64,000 nt of DNA, taken from positions 3,507,234-3,571,233 of the forward strand of contig CP030886.1 of assembly GCA_006969745.1 (NCBI GenBank), given 5' to 3'. The stretch comes from Cytophagaceae bacterium (GTDB lineage Bacteria > Bacteroidota > Bacteroidia > Cytophagales > Cyclobacteriaceae). Both the position numbers and the translations under genes were made by a program. Shown here piece after piece: positions 52,473-62,884 of this stretch; the stretch's first letter is position 1; every line of letters begins with the position of its first letter. The notes under the pieces were generated by a model. That model saw nothing but the letters and a program-made list of their open reading frames with translations. It was not told where the DNA came from and made no database searches.

Positions 52473-54328
52473 TTTTTAATGATTTTTAGTGTTTGATCAC
52501 CGTCTTTGCAGTGAATGGTTAGCAAATATAAACCTGCATTCAAACTAGAAAAATCATGCGACTTCTGGGCTGCCTCCTCAATCCATATTCTTCCTGCAAA
52601 ATCCAGCAAGGTGATGGATTGATAAATCCCTTCAATCTGTATAATTCCGGTGGTGGGATTGGGATAGGCCTTATATTCAAATTCTTTTTGATCGGTGCCA
52701 AGCACCAAACTATCTATTTTGGCGAAGACCGGACGGATCATCAGTGAGCCGGATAGTCGAACGTTTTGCTCCCACTCTCCATCTTTGTTTTCATAGATAA
52801 ATTCAGAACCTGCCGGACTACTTCTGTCAAACCCAATGCCGATATACTCATTTTTACTTTGTTCATAGCCGATGTAAAAGGTATCCGAAAGAATGAGGGA
52901 GCTAGCCAGTTTGTAGCGAGTGAATTCATTAAGCCTGGTCGCGTTTATCACCCCAATATCCTGAGTTCGAATTGGTTCCGCATCAAGATTTTTAAAGATG
53001 CGTAATTCGAGTGGGCTATTGCCACTTATAGGATCGATATTTGGAAAGTGAATGTCAATGTGTGTGAGCGTGTCAGGAACTTCAAGAAAATACTGAACCG
53101 CGACCTGGGCACCATTAATGTTCGTCCCAACTGCATATTCTGCTGTACCATCATCGTATGCGTAATAGTCGCTCAAAACGTACCTGGAGTAAATGGTGTC
53201 GTTGAATTGGTCAATATTTAGTGGATTGAATACCGTATCGATATTATCTCTTATGTAAACTTTTGACTCTAAAACGAGTGAATCCAAAGTGGGAAGAAGC
53301 GATAAGTCAAAATCAGATGTTTCAACCTTAAGAGCCGATCTGGCTGAGAAAGGATCAATATTTACCGGGATGGTAGGTTCGTCACCAAAATCAACAGAAT
53401 CGATGAATGTAGCTGAGACCAACTCGCGAAGCTCCAATTTATATCGTGACGGGACTCCTGCACCGGAGGCATCAGGTTTTTCTAATGCTGATGCGATCAT
53501 TGAGACTGTACCGGTATAACTCGACAAATCGTTGAAAATTTGACTGGTAGGAATGGCATTGTAAGGGCTAATAGGTGAGGAGGGAACACTGCTCAGCGAA
53601 ATGTCTTCATAGTAGAAATCATCATTTGCTCTATTGTCATCAAGAAAAATATAGTCCAGGTGCCATGCATCAAAAGGACCATCCTTGTCTCCAAATGATT
53701 GAAAGCGAAAGACAAAACCTTGGGTAAGAAAGATCGATTCTACACCTTGAGCTACTTGCGTAAAGATTGAGTCTTGATCTGATTCTAAATCACCACCATC
53801 CATGGACCAGACGGTACGCCACCCTCCTTGTGTTGTTATATTAGGGCTGTAAAACTGGAGTCTGAGTGAATCACCTTCTTCCGGTATTTCAACATAGCCA
53901 CCAGCCTGCCAGTAGAAGGAGAGTACCACATTAGCTCTCCCTTGCAAGTCAATCGTGTCTGATTGCAGCTGATCCGCCCAGAGTTCAGGGCTGGCATTGA
54001 AATTGCCATTTGCATCCAAACCATCAAAGGTTACTACCTTATACGTAGGCGGATTAATTGCCAATGTTGCATTTACATATACATTTTGACTGAGTTCTTG
54101 ATTCCATTGTAAAGCGGAATCACCTTCCCAAACTCTAATTGCATTGGGTGTCTCGGATTGATTCAATGAAAAATCATCCCAAAAAGGTAAGGATGCATTA
54201 TTGATATCTTGTGACCGTGAGACCCGGCTTTTGATCTCTTGTTGAGGTTTGATTATTGGCCTGACGGTCAGCTGAGAATAGCCTAAATATGAGCTAAAGA
54301 CTAATATGACAGCAACAAGTCTTCTCAT
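52469..54328 (-). CDS. Exported protein with T9SS type A sorting domain
   Basis: 619 residues: signal peptide (ends YLGYSQ), a beta-rich body of unknown type (LPFWDDFSLNQSET near residue 48 and the FDAWHLDYIFLDDN segment near 222 resemble MAM-like jelly-roll domains) and a C-terminal sorting domain (about 540-619; YKAYPNPTTGIIQIEG, LNAGLYLLTIHCKDGDQTLK, IIKK). Surface or released protein, function unknown. Its ATG overlaps the PASTA gene stop by four bases. Confidence 0.86.
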   Translation of the reverse strand: MRRLVAVILVFSSYLGYSQLTVRPIIKPQQEIKSRVSRSQDINNASLPFWDDFSLNQSETPNAIRVWEGDSALQWNQELSQNVYVNATLAINPPTYKVVTFDGLDANGNFNASPELWADQLQSDTIDLQGRANVVLSFYWQAGGYVEIPEEGDSLRLQFYSPNITTQGGWRTVWSMDGGDLESDQDSIFTQVAQGVESIFLTQGFVFRFQSFGDKDGPFDAWHLDYIFLDDNRANDDFYYEDISLSSVPSSPISPYNAIPTSQIFNDLSSYTGTVSMIASALEKPDASGAGVPSRYKLELRELVSATFIDSVDFGDEPTIPVNIDPFSARSALKVETSDFDLSLLPTLDSLVLESKVYIRDNIDTVFNPLNIDQFNDTIYSRYVLSDYYAYDDGTAEYAVGTNINGAQVAVQYFLEVPDTLTHIDIHFPNIDPISGNSPLELRIFKNLDAEPIRTQDIGVINATRLNEFTRYKLASSLILSDTFYIGYEQSKNEYIGIGFDRSSPAGSEFIYENKDGEWEQNVRLSGSLMIRPVFAKIDSLVLGTDQKEFEYKAYPNPTTGIIQIEGIYQSITLLDFAGRIWIEEAAQKSHDFSSLNAGLYLLTIHCKDGDQTLKIIKK

Positions 54329-55176
54329 TGATTATCCAGGATTGTAGATGTATTGCTCACCGAATCTGGTTTATAAATCCATATATCAACAGGATCTCCT
54401 ATTTTGACTCTTCGCTCAGGTCTGGGATACTGTTGTTGTACAGTGCCAGGAGCGATTTCTCTATATTCAATGATATCATTCCCTAACGAATCTACAGCTG
54501 AAAACCCAGCCAATGATTTGTCAGTGATTCTAATCTTTCCAATTTTCAAACCTGAACCAATGATGGCAATTTCAGCTTCTTCCTGTTCAAGGCCTGTTAA
54601 GCGAGGCGATTGAAATACGGTATTTCCGTATCCATCACCTACCACAAGATCAATCACCGATCCCTTCTCTATGCGCTCACCTTGAAGAACAACCCGGCCG
54701 TTCATTCGTGCCTCATGTACCACGCCAAAAAACACGTCGGGTACATATTTTACAGCACCACGCTTAAGGTCATAAGATTTTAACACCATCATTGCACTTT
54801 TTAAGGAAAGGTCTTCCACCTTAGGCATTCGTACTTTTGGTGGACTTTCCGCATTTAGAGTAACGTATATTTTACGATTTTCTTTCACCTTGGTATTGGG
54901 TGCAGGCACTTGTCGCAAAACAGCAAGTGGCGGATAATCCGGAGAATAGCTTGAATCAGCTGTCGCTTCAAACCTTAAACTCCTCATGCCTAAAAACTCT
55001 TCAAGCTCACCAACCGTCATTCCTTTGATATCGGGCACAGTGATAGTTTCGCCGTGATTGGTCGTGACTGGGAGCCATATATAAAAAACGATAATAACGA
55101 TCAAAAAAGAGCTCCCAATTAGAACTCCTAAATGCATCAAATAATCTTTAGCGTTGGTTGGTTTTCGAAATGACAT
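54325..55176 (-). CDS. PASTA-domain membrane protein
   Basis: 283 residues: one membrane helix near residue 15-35 (LGVLIGSSFLIVIIVFYIW), then three PASTA repeats (ITVPDIKGMTVGELEEFL, VRMPKVEDLSLKSAMMVL, VFQSPRLTGLEQEEAEIAI). PASTA domains bind peptidoglycan or partner proteins in the periplasm; there is no kinase domain, unlike Firmicute PASTA kinases. Between two T9SS cargo genes on the same strand. Confidence 0.88.
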   Translation of the reverse strand: MSFRKPTNAKDYLMHLGVLIGSSFLIVIIVFYIWLPVTTNHGETITVPDIKGMTVGELEEFLGMRSLRFEATADSSYSPDYPPLAVLRQVPAPNTKVKENRKIYVTLNAESPPKVRMPKVEDLSLKSAMMVLKSYDLKRGAVKYVPDVFFGVVHEARMNGRVVLQGERIEKGSVIDLVVGDGYGNTVFQSPRLTGLEQEEAEIAIIGSGLKIGKIRITDKSLAGFSAVDSLGNDIIEYREIAPGTVQQQYPRPERRVKIGDPVDIWIYKPDSVSNTSTILDNQ

Positions 55177-55209
55177 AAACTTTTAAAATGAAGGGATAAA
55201 CCTAATCAA

Positions 55210-58146
55210 TTAGCGACTAATAAACAGTTTTTGTGAGGTGTTGAATTGACCTCCAATTATATTGAGAAAGTATAACCCTTCCTGACTGGGAGCTTTATAT
55301 TCCAATATTTGATTTAGTGCATTTTCAATTTGCTCTTCAAAAACAATTCGACCACTGATATCAAGGAGCCTGACAGTTACCATTTCTTTGTCCGGTAAGT
55401 TTAGTCCAACATTGAATATTGATTTTGCCGGGTTTGGGAAAATTCTTGCGAGATCTGCATAGGTGGCAGGTTCATTACTTCTGATGCTGATATCATCAAT
55501 ATATAGGTCGTTGCCACCACCTGGGGTAAATACAAAGGCAATGCGAAGGTTTTCGTCAAAGAAAAAGGAGTGAGAAAGATCCAATCGATATTCCTTCCAA
55601 TCTGTTTGATTCATGGGAATCCACTTTTCGCTTACGGTCATGATACTAAGTGAATCTGAATTTGCATCCAATAATTCTGTGGAGTAAGATTCACCACAAT
55701 CTGTAGAAAGTAAGACTTGCAAGCGGTCATTAAATCCTGCTCTGGCCGCATACGATGCTCTAAAATAAAGTCCGGCACTATCAAGATTTCCTGTATTTAG
55801 TTTGGGACTAATGAACCAGCTGGATACTCCTAACTCGTTTTCAGCAAATCCATTTACTTTCAACACACCATTTGAAGATAATACCGATCGCTCAAATAGA
55901 GAATTTTCTCCAAAACCGGATAAACTCCAATTGTCCGCTGATTCAAAATCTACAGTAAGTGGATACTCGTCTTCATTTACATTTCTGTTTAATTGAATTG
56001 CGATTGAATTTTCAATTATAGATTCATCAGATACGCCATTTACCAAAGTGATTTCTGCTCCAATATTATTGTCACCTTCGCTGATGTTTCCTGCATTGAT
56101 AGTGACTGTGGTGTAGTCCTTTGACAGGATATTAAGTCCGGTGAAATTGACAAAACTTGTGTCACCATTTACATGATATTTTACCTCAAAAGATGTGATG
56201 TTTTGTGAGCCAACATTTCTTACTCGCAGATCCAATTCAGAAGACTCTGCACAGGTGACCAGTGGCCCGTTTAAACTTGTAGGTTTAATGTCGTTTGCAA
56301 ACAGATTGGTTTCCACCACCGCAATATCATCAACATAGATGTTGTTGCCACTTCCATTAATTCCCACAAACGCGAATTGCACTCCATCTATATCACGATA
56401 TTGGGTAATGCTCAAAAGCGTATCTATCCATTCCAATTGATTGGCTGGTGTGAAGTATGTATCTAATTCCGCAGCTGTGGCAAGGTTGGGACCAAAACTT
56501 GAGAATAATACATCGGGAAAGGTCTCACCACAATCTATACTTACCTTGACCATAAGCCCATCATAAAAAGCTCCGGGTGGATTTGCATGAGCATAGCTAA
56601 AGAGCAAATCGCCTGATGGTAATCCGGTGAGATCAAAAATTGGCGTTTTAAATATTGTTTCTTCCCCAAACCAATCGGTATTATTATGTGCTTTGAATAA
56701 ATAGGCCTGGTTTGTTGGAGTAGTTTTTGGAGCGTTGGCAATTTCCCATGGAGCATTGACACCATTAGGTCCCAGTAGGTCTATGGCTCCTTCAAAGTCT
56801 TCTGTGAAGGGAAGGTTTACTGAATTTGTAAATATTATATCCCTCGTAATGAGATTATTGCCGGCATTCATGTCAGTCCCACCATTGACGCCAGTAATCT
56901 CAAATCCAATTGAGGAGGGTGTGCTTGAGATTGATTTTGCCGAGAAACTGACGGTATCACTTGACAAAGGCTCGAGAGTTTTGTTGATCGTTTGTACACT
57001 ACCATTGGGATTGCCATTGATATATAATTGAACGTCGTATGTCGTAATTTCTGTGGTGCCATGATTTTCAATTCGAACGGAAGGGATGATAGTGGAACCA
57101 CATTGAGCATATTCAGGACTCAAGATGTCTGTTGCCGCAAGGTCGTCTGAGAATCTTATTGGTTCGGAAAGACCGGGAGATGTAGTAAGTGATAGGCGAT
57201 TGATTGCATTATCCATTACCGTGCGCATTCGCGACTTCTGACCTTCAGTGAAGAGGTTCATGCAGATGTCATCGGTATAATCCATGTAATTCTGAAACAT
57301 TTCTGGCTCTCCCGGCACACATACTTGATTGTCGTTCGGGTTTGGAAATGTACAAGGTGAGGTGTAATCACCATTATCAGTGTTTGCCAATGGAGTGTCA
57401 TCAACAAAATCATCTGCGGCACAGTTGCCGTCTCCCCATATGTGTCTCAGTCCAAGCCAGTGGCCTACTTCGTGAGTAAGTGTACGACCAAAGCTGTCGA
57501 ATGTAGGCGTAGAGAGATTCACCCCAAAGTATTCAAAATCAACTAGCACTCCATCAAAAGCATAGTCTTCATTATCATTGGTAATTCCTTCTAGATCAAC
57601 GAGCGGGAATGAAGCGTATCCAATAAAGGTTTGAAGGTCCAAAACATAAATGTTAAGATAGTGCTCAGCTGGCCAGTAACTCTCAGATCTCAGCAGCTGA
57701 CGGTGGGAACTGGCTCGATATACATCTCTGGATCCTTGAAGTCTCACTATTCCATTGGTAGGGTTTCCTGCCGGATCTTGCTTGGCCAAAACAAACTCAA
57801 TTTCAATATCAGCTGCAACAGGTAAAAATTCAGACGGAGTATTAATGGCGTCTGCATTCATTCGTCTAAAGTCAGCGGTCAATGAATCGATTTGTTCTTT
57901 TAGGCGCTCATCGGAAAGGTTCACACCTGTGCCAACAGATTCTCCTTTGTGAAAGACATGAATTACAACAGGGATTTGGTAAAGTGTAGCGGATGTACGT
58001 TTTTGTAACTGAGCACCTTGATTCGCAAGTTTTGTACTCATCCAATTTTCGAATGCGCCAGTACTTGGAGCTACTGTCCCACAGCGCTCTTGCGCCTGAA
58101 GACATAGAAATGAGAAAATAAGAAAGAAGAAAACCCCAATACGCAT
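55210..58146 (-). CDS. M43 (cytophagalysin-like) metalloprotease with T9SS sorting domain
   Basis: 978 residues. Signal peptide (ends FLCLQAQ), pappalysin-type catalytic domain (about 55-330) with zinc motif HEVGHWLGLRH (225-235) and Met-turn NYMDYTDDIC, then several CARDB-like and MAM-like beta domains, and a sorting domain (about 900-978; ARIFPNPAKSIFNVG...). Secreted protease; substrate unknown. The repeated blocks FTPGGGNDLYIDDISI and VGINGSGNNIYVDDIAV show two related beta modules. Confidence 0.92.
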   Translation of the reverse strand: MRIGVFFFLIFSFLCLQAQERCGTVAPSTGAFENWMSTKLANQGAQLQKRTSATLYQIPVVIHVFHKGESVGTGVNLSDERLKEQIDSLTADFRRMNADAINTPSEFLPVAADIEIEFVLAKQDPAGNPTNGIVRLQGSRDVYRASSHRQLLRSESYWPAEHYLNIYVLDLQTFIGYASFPLVDLEGITNDNEDYAFDGVLVDFEYFGVNLSTPTFDSFGRTLTHEVGHWLGLRHIWGDGNCAADDFVDDTPLANTDNGDYTSPCTFPNPNDNQVCVPGEPEMFQNYMDYTDDICMNLFTEGQKSRMRTVMDNAINRLSLTTSPGLSEPIRFSDDLAATDILSPEYAQCGSTIIPSVRIENHGTTEITTYDVQLYINGNPNGSVQTINKTLEPLSSDTVSFSAKSISSTPSSIGFEITGVNGGTDMNAGNNLITRDIIFTNSVNLPFTEDFEGAIDLLGPNGVNAPWEIANAPKTTPTNQAYLFKAHNNTDWFGEETIFKTPIFDLTGLPSGDLLFSYAHANPPGAFYDGLMVKVSIDCGETFPDVLFSSFGPNLATAAELDTYFTPANQLEWIDTLLSITQYRDIDGVQFAFVGINGSGNNIYVDDIAVVETNLFANDIKPTSLNGPLVTCAESSELDLRVRNVGSQNITSFEVKYHVNGDTSFVNFTGLNILSKDYTTVTINAGNISEGDNNIGAEITLVNGVSDESIIENSIAIQLNRNVNEDEYPLTVDFESADNWSLSGFGENSLFERSVLSSNGVLKVNGFAENELGVSSWFISPKLNTGNLDSAGLYFRASYAARAGFNDRLQVLLSTDCGESYSTELLDANSDSLSIMTVSEKWIPMNQTDWKEYRLDLSHSFFFDENLRIAFVFTPGGGNDLYIDDISIRSNEPATYADLARIFPNPAKSIFNVGLNLPDKEMVTVRLLDISGRIVFEEQIENALNQILEYKAPSQEGLYFLNIIGGQFNTSQKLFISR

Positions 58147-58153
58147 GGGTCCA

Positions 58154-58432
58154 TTAGTTTACAAATGGAAGTTTTGCATTCGGATCATCCGGTGCGGTCA
58201 CATTCACGGCATGTACGCTTTTTATTTCTGGTACTTCTCTTTTAATAGCCTCTTCAACGCCTGCTTTCAGAGTCATAGTAGACATAGGACACGAGCCGCA
58301 GTTTCCCATCAGTTCTAGTACAACATTCATGTCTTTATCTATTTCTAATACTTTCACATCTCCTCCGTCCGCCTCAAGATAAGGGCGAATGGTGTTTAAT
58401 GCTTTTTCTACTTTTTCTACTAGTTCTGACAT
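58154..58432 (-). CDS. NifU C-terminal domain iron-sulphur scaffold protein
   Basis: 92 residues: LEADGGDVKVLEID followed by LMGNCGSCPMSTMTLK with the CxxC of NifU/Nfu proteins, which hold Fe-S clusters. It lies three bases after the Mrp ATPase gene, a common pair in Fe-S carrier operons. Confidence 0.93.
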   Translation of the reverse strand: MSELVEKVEKALNTIRPYLEADGGDVKVLEIDKDMNVVLELMGNCGSCPMSTMTLKAGVEEAIKREVPEIKSVHAVNVTAPDDPNAKLPFVN

Positions 58433-58435
58433 ATG

Positions 58436-59530
58436 CTAAACGGTAACTTCTACTTTTTTAGTCTCTGTCTGCGTAGCATTTCGTATCGCCACTTGTTGCG
58501 CTACTCGCTCCGCCAGTTGTTTGAAAGAGTCGGCTATAGCTCCATCTTTCATTGCTGCTGGGTACCCATTATCTCCACTCTCTCTTATCGATTGCACAAT
58601 CGGTATATGTCCCAATAACTCAACTTCGTTCTTTTCGGCAAGCTTTTTTCCGCCTCCTTCTCCAAAGATAAAGTATTTATTATCAGGAAGTTCTTCTGGA
58701 GTAAACCAGGCCATATTTTCAACCAGGCCAAGAATAGGAACATTGATTTGAGGCTGTCTGAACATTGACAGCCCTTTTTGGGCATCTGCTAAGGCCACTT
58801 TTTGTGGTGTGGTGACTACCAATGCCCCCGTTACGGGAACTGCCTGTACCAATGTGAGGTGGATATCGCTTGTTCCGGGAGGAAGATCAATTAGAAGATA
58901 ATCCAAATCTCCCCACTTTGCATCGGTGATAAACTGTCTTAAAGCTGAACTTGCCATTGGGCCTCTCCAGACGACCGCATCTTCGCTATTGGTCAGAAAG
59001 CCGATAGAGAGAAGCTTGACGCCATATTGTTGGATTGGAACAATCTTGTTTTTACCATCTTCTTGCACAATGCCCGGCTGCTCAAATTCGCAATTGAACA
59101 TGGTTGGGATGGATGGACCATAGATGTCTGCATCAATAATTCCAACGTCAGCACCTGACTTGGCCAGTGCAACTGCCAAATTGGAAGCTACAGTAGATTT
59201 TCCTACACCACCCTTTCCGGAAGAAATAGCTATAATGTTTTTCACTCCGGGAAGTACGGGCCCTTCGTCTCGTTTTGTGGTAACATTGGACGTCATGTTG
59301 ATGATCAACTTTACATTGTCACCCAGATGTTTATGGATTTTTTCCTCGCAATCTTTTTTGATCACCTCTTTTAGTGGACAAGCTGGTGTAGTGAGCACAA
59401 CATCAAATGCAGCTTTTTCCCCATCAATGTGGATGTTTTGAATCATGCCAAGTGAAACCAAATCCTTTTTTAGATCCGGATCGATGACCTCACTAAGAGC
59501 TTTTAATAGGTTTTCCTTCGTCAATTCCAT
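58436..59530 (-). CDS. Mrp/ApbC-type Fe-S carrier ATPase
   Basis: 364 residues: N-terminal MIP18-like domain (about 1-95; SEVIDPDLKKDLVSLGMI), P-loop IAISSGKGGVGKSTVA, IIDADIYGPSIP and a Walker B-like LLIDLPPGTSD. The C-terminal CxxC of many Mrp proteins is not obvious here. Transfers Fe-S clusters to client proteins; paired with the NifU-like gene. Confidence 0.93.
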   Translation of the reverse strand: MELTKENLLKALSEVIDPDLKKDLVSLGMIQNIHIDGEKAAFDVVLTTPACPLKEVIKKDCEEKIHKHLGDNVKLIINMTSNVTTKRDEGPVLPGVKNIIAISSGKGGVGKSTVASNLAVALAKSGADVGIIDADIYGPSIPTMFNCEFEQPGIVQEDGKNKIVPIQQYGVKLLSIGFLTNSEDAVVWRGPMASSALRQFITDAKWGDLDYLLIDLPPGTSDIHLTLVQAVPVTGALVVTTPQKVALADAQKGLSMFRQPQINVPILGLVENMAWFTPEELPDNKYFIFGEGGGKKLAEKNEVELLGHIPIVQSIRESGDNGYPAAMKDGAIADSFKQLAERVAQQVAIRNATQTETKKVEVTV

Positions 59531-59559
59531 TCGGCGCGCAAGTTAAGATTTATTGAGCA

Positions 59560-60870
59560 TTAATTCTCCCTGAGGTAACCCCAGGCATGTAGCTTGTCAC
59601 TATCTTCAAACCATCGATTTCCTATATCAGTTCGGTAATACATGTTGGGAATCATAATATTTTTAATGCGTGTGTAAAGTTGCTGCTGCGCCTGCTTCAT
59701 GGTAAGACCCATTCCTGTTACAATCAGTGCTACTCCGCTACCACCGGTAATTAACCATTCGTTGTTTACCTTTTTTACATCTTCTATGTGAACTCCTTCA
59801 TGCATTGGTTTCTTAAAAACAATAGCCGCATCCTTGGAGAATGCCTCAAAGGTTTTGGGATCCTTGTATGGAAATGGAGGAACTACCACTCTGGCTCCAA
59901 CTTGAAAGCCACTTTTCGTTTTGAGATTGGTTTTTTCACCTTTTGCGAGTTGATAAAGAAAATCTCCTATCGGATTGAGCATTCCATCGGCCTGAATGGA
60001 AATGGTGGGGTATCCAAATCTGGAAGTAAATTCCAACGGATAAATGCCATTGCTATTTACAATGCAGTTTACATCAATGTACCCTACATAGCCCTCAGCT
60101 GCTAAAGTAGGTTCCATTTTCTTGAGAGTAGAATTGAATATCTTGTTTGGTCCACTCCAAAACATGGTTGTTCCCATTTCTCCGGTGGCAACACCCAATT
60201 CTCCGGGGAAAAGCTTCTTGTGCTCAAAATTGATATTAATGGGATAAATGAATTCCTTCCCGTTGAAAAAGGCACCTACGCCAACTTCAACACCGGTATC
60301 TACCTTCTTCTGGAGTTGATAGATTTTCACCTCATCACTCCATGCATTTTTGTACGCACTCAGTATTCGAAGCACATCGCTTCCATCTTCCTCCATCCCT
60401 ACAAACAGAAGCCTTTTAATATTTTGAGCTTCACCGCTTGGCTTCAGTACATATTTGCCGGGATTTGCCTTGATGTGCTCGATTCCTGCATCAAAGGAGT
60501 CAAACTCATGATAGTTTAATATATTGACTTTGTGCTTTTTGAGTTCACTCTGACCAAATGAGCGATCATCTTCCAGTTTGTCAGTGTATGCTGTGCCGCC
60601 TACCACAAATTTACCTTGCGCTCGTAGCTTTTGTGCTTTCTCACCTTGTCCAAGCACATCATCAAATACAATAAGGTCAGCCCAATCCACTTCAATTTCC
60701 CAATCATCTACTTTTTCTATAAAGCCATCACCAATCTCCTTTTCACTTTCCTCTTCAATGAAGTATTTTACATTGTGACCTTCTTGCGTGCACAAGCACG
60801 CAATATCACTGATTAATCCGGAGATGGAAACAAATAGAATATTGACCGGATTTGATGTTTGCTTAGGCAT
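59560..60870 (-). CDS. PurD-like ATP-grasp protein
   Basis: 436 residues, the length of PurD, with N-domain (about 1-95), an ATP-grasp core (GKYVLKPSGEAQNIKRLLFV, PGELGVATGEMGTTMF, VGYIDVNCIVNSNGIYPLEF) and a PurD-like C-terminal domain (ITGGSGVALIVTGMG). The usual PurD ATP-binding VKADGLAAGKGV is not present, so substrate may not be phosphoribosylamine plus glycine. It stands 90 bases from dnaG, on the opposite strand. Confidence 0.7.
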   Translation of the reverse strand: MPKQTSNPVNILFVSISGLISDIACLCTQEGHNVKYFIEEESEKEIGDGFIEKVDDWEIEVDWADLIVFDDVLGQGEKAQKLRAQGKFVVGGTAYTDKLEDDRSFGQSELKKHKVNILNYHEFDSFDAGIEHIKANPGKYVLKPSGEAQNIKRLLFVGMEEDGSDVLRILSAYKNAWSDEVKIYQLQKKVDTGVEVGVGAFFNGKEFIYPININFEHKKLFPGELGVATGEMGTTMFWSGPNKIFNSTLKKMEPTLAAEGYVGYIDVNCIVNSNGIYPLEFTSRFGYPTISIQADGMLNPIGDFLYQLAKGEKTNLKTKSGFQVGARVVVPPFPYKDPKTFEAFSKDAAIVFKKPMHEGVHIEDVKKVNNEWLITGGSGVALIVTGMGLTMKQAQQQLYTRIKNIMIPNMYYRTDIGNRWFEDSDKLHAWGYLREN

Positions 60871-60953
60871 GTATTTTTTTATTCAAAAGTAGAATGAAAA
60901 ACTGATGAATTAGTATCCTTTTTATCAGGTAATTTTGCATTCCAATTTTTATT

Positions 60954-62879
60954 ATGATCCATCCTTCTACTATCGAAGAAATCAAGAACCGAATCGACAT
61001 TGTCGAGGTGGTAGGTGACTTTGTTACCCTGAAGCGATCAGGATCAAGCTATAAAGCTCTTAGCCCCTTTACCAACGAAAAGACACCGTCTTTTTACGTG
61101 GTACCTTCCAAGGGTATTTTCAAAGATTTTAGCTCCGGAAAGGGTGGAGATGCCATCACATTTGTGATGGAAGTAGATGGTTTGAGCTACGTGGAGGCTT
61201 TAAAATATCTTGCAGGCAAGTACGGGATTGAAATAAAGGAGGAGGAGCAATCTGATGAAGCGCTCCAGGCCCAAAACAAACGGGAGAGCCTTTATATTGT
61301 TTTAAACTATGCCAAGGAGTATTTCGAGGATGTATTGCACAACTCTGAAGAGGGTAAATCGATAGGCTTATCGTATTTCAAAGAACGTGGCTTTACTGAT
61401 GAAACCGTAAAGAAATTTGAGCTTGGCTATTCAAAAGAGCTTTGGGATGGCTTGCTGAACGCTGCTACTACCAAAGGCTACAAAAAAGAATTACTTGCCG
61501 AGGCTGGATTGATCATAGACAAGGACGGAAAAACCTATGATCGTTTTAGGAGCAGGGTCATGTTCCCCATTCACAATGTATCCGGAAAAACCATTGCTTT
61601 TGGAGGTAGAAAGCTATCTAGCACCGATAAGTCAGCAAAGTACATAAACAGCCCGGAGACTGAGCTCTACTTCAAGAGTAAGGTGCTTTACGGTATGTAC
61701 CAGGGGAAGAATGCAATACGCAAAGAGGATAATTGCTACCTGGTAGAAGGCTACACCGATGTAATTTCCATGCATCAGGCAGGAGTTGAGAATGTGGTTT
61801 CATCCTCCGGAACAGCCCTTACAGAAGATCAGGTCAAGTTAATCCGACGCTACACGGAAAATGTTACTGTCATTTTTGATGGAGATCAGGCTGGAATAAA
61901 AGCATCGATGCGAGGTATTGATTTGCTTTTAGAAGGTGATTTGAATGTAAAAGCGGTTGCCTTGCCCGAAGGTGAAGATCCTGATAGCTATGCAAGACAA
62001 TTAGGAGCAGCTGGTTTTAGAGATTATGTGGCAGAAGAAGCGCAAGACATCATTCGCTTCAAGACAAAGGTATTACTGGACGAAACTGGCAATGATCCCG
62101 TAAAGAAAGCAGGTGTCATTAAAGACATTGTAAGCAGCATAACTAAAATAAATGATCCGGTAAAGCGCACGGTCTACATAAAAGAATGCAGCGATTTGTT
62201 GGGGATTGCTGAGTCTGTGTTAATAGCTGAGCAGAATAAGATCCTCATTGAAAAAAGGAAAGGACAGAGAAGAGACGAACCACCTGTGCCGATCGAAATG
62301 CCTCCATTCCCGATGGAGGAGGAGATGGTTGATAATCTCGATATAGGCAAGATTATTGAGTTTCAGGAACGCGAAAGCGTCCGAGTTCTAGTCAACTACG
62401 GTAAAAACAAGATTCAGACCCGAGAGCTTCAGGATCAGTACCTGATTGATTATTTTCTGAACGAAGCGGATGAAATTCAGTTTACCAATGAGACCTATCG
62501 GAAAATTGTTGAGGTGTTTCAGGAAAAGCTGAGAGAGGGGGAAGTAATTGACGGTGAATTCTTACTCAACCATGAGGATGAGGAAGTCAGGAAAACAGTC
62601 ATTGACCTGAGTGCTGAAAAGTATGAAATAAGTGATAACTGGAGTGAAAAGTATCAGATTCATGTACCTCGTGAAACAGAATTTTTAAAAGACGTCACAT
62701 ATTCCAATGTACTCCGATTAAAGTTTAGAATTGTACAGCAATTGATTCAGGAAGAAACAGATAAACTAAAGCAAACTTCAAATGACGCTGAAGTCGATGA
62801 ACTTTTAGATGATATAAATGAGTTGAAGAAGGTATCGGTGGAGATTGCCAAAATATTAGGAAACGTATTAGTAGGATAA
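60954..62879 (+). CDS. dnaG: DnaG primase lacking the zinc-ribbon ligands
   Basis: 641 residues: N-terminal domain (1-100), TOPRIM core ([34 protein letters not shown]) and C-terminal helicase-binding region. The four zinc ligands of E. coli DnaG (C40, H43, C61, C64) align with Ser37, Thr40, Asp58 and Ser61 here ([24 protein letters not shown]). The fold is otherwise intact. It makes the RNA primers for replication. The ribBA gene starts five bases later. Confidence 0.95.
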   Translation: MIHPSTIEEIKNRIDIVEVVGDFVTLKRSGSSYKALSPFTNEKTPSFYVVPSKGIFKDFSSGKGGDAITFVMEVDGLSYVEALKYLAGKYGIEIKEEEQSDEALQAQNKRESLYIVLNYAKEYFEDVLHNSEEGKSIGLSYFKERGFTDETVKKFELGYSKELWDGLLNAATTKGYKKELLAEAGLIIDKDGKTYDRFRSRVMFPIHNVSGKTIAFGGRKLSSTDKSAKYINSPETELYFKSKVLYGMYQGKNAIRKEDNCYLVEGYTDVISMHQAGVENVVSSSGTALTEDQVKLIRRYTENVTVIFDGDQAGIKASMRGIDLLLEGDLNVKAVALPEGEDPDSYARQLGAAGFRDYVAEEAQDIIRFKTKVLLDETGNDPVKKAGVIKDIVSSITKINDPVKRTVYIKECSDLLGIAESVLIAEQNKILIEKRKGQRRDEPPVPIEMPPFPMEEEMVDNLDIGKIIEFQERESVRVLVNYGKNKIQTRELQDQYLIDYFLNEADEIQFTNETYRKIVEVFQEKLREGEVIDGEFLLNHEDEEVRKTVIDLSAEKYEISDNWSEKYQIHVPRETEFLKDVTYSNVLRLKFRIVQQLIQEETDKLKQTSNDAEVDELLDDINELKKVSVEIAKILGNVLVG

Positions 62880-62884
62880 GCAAA

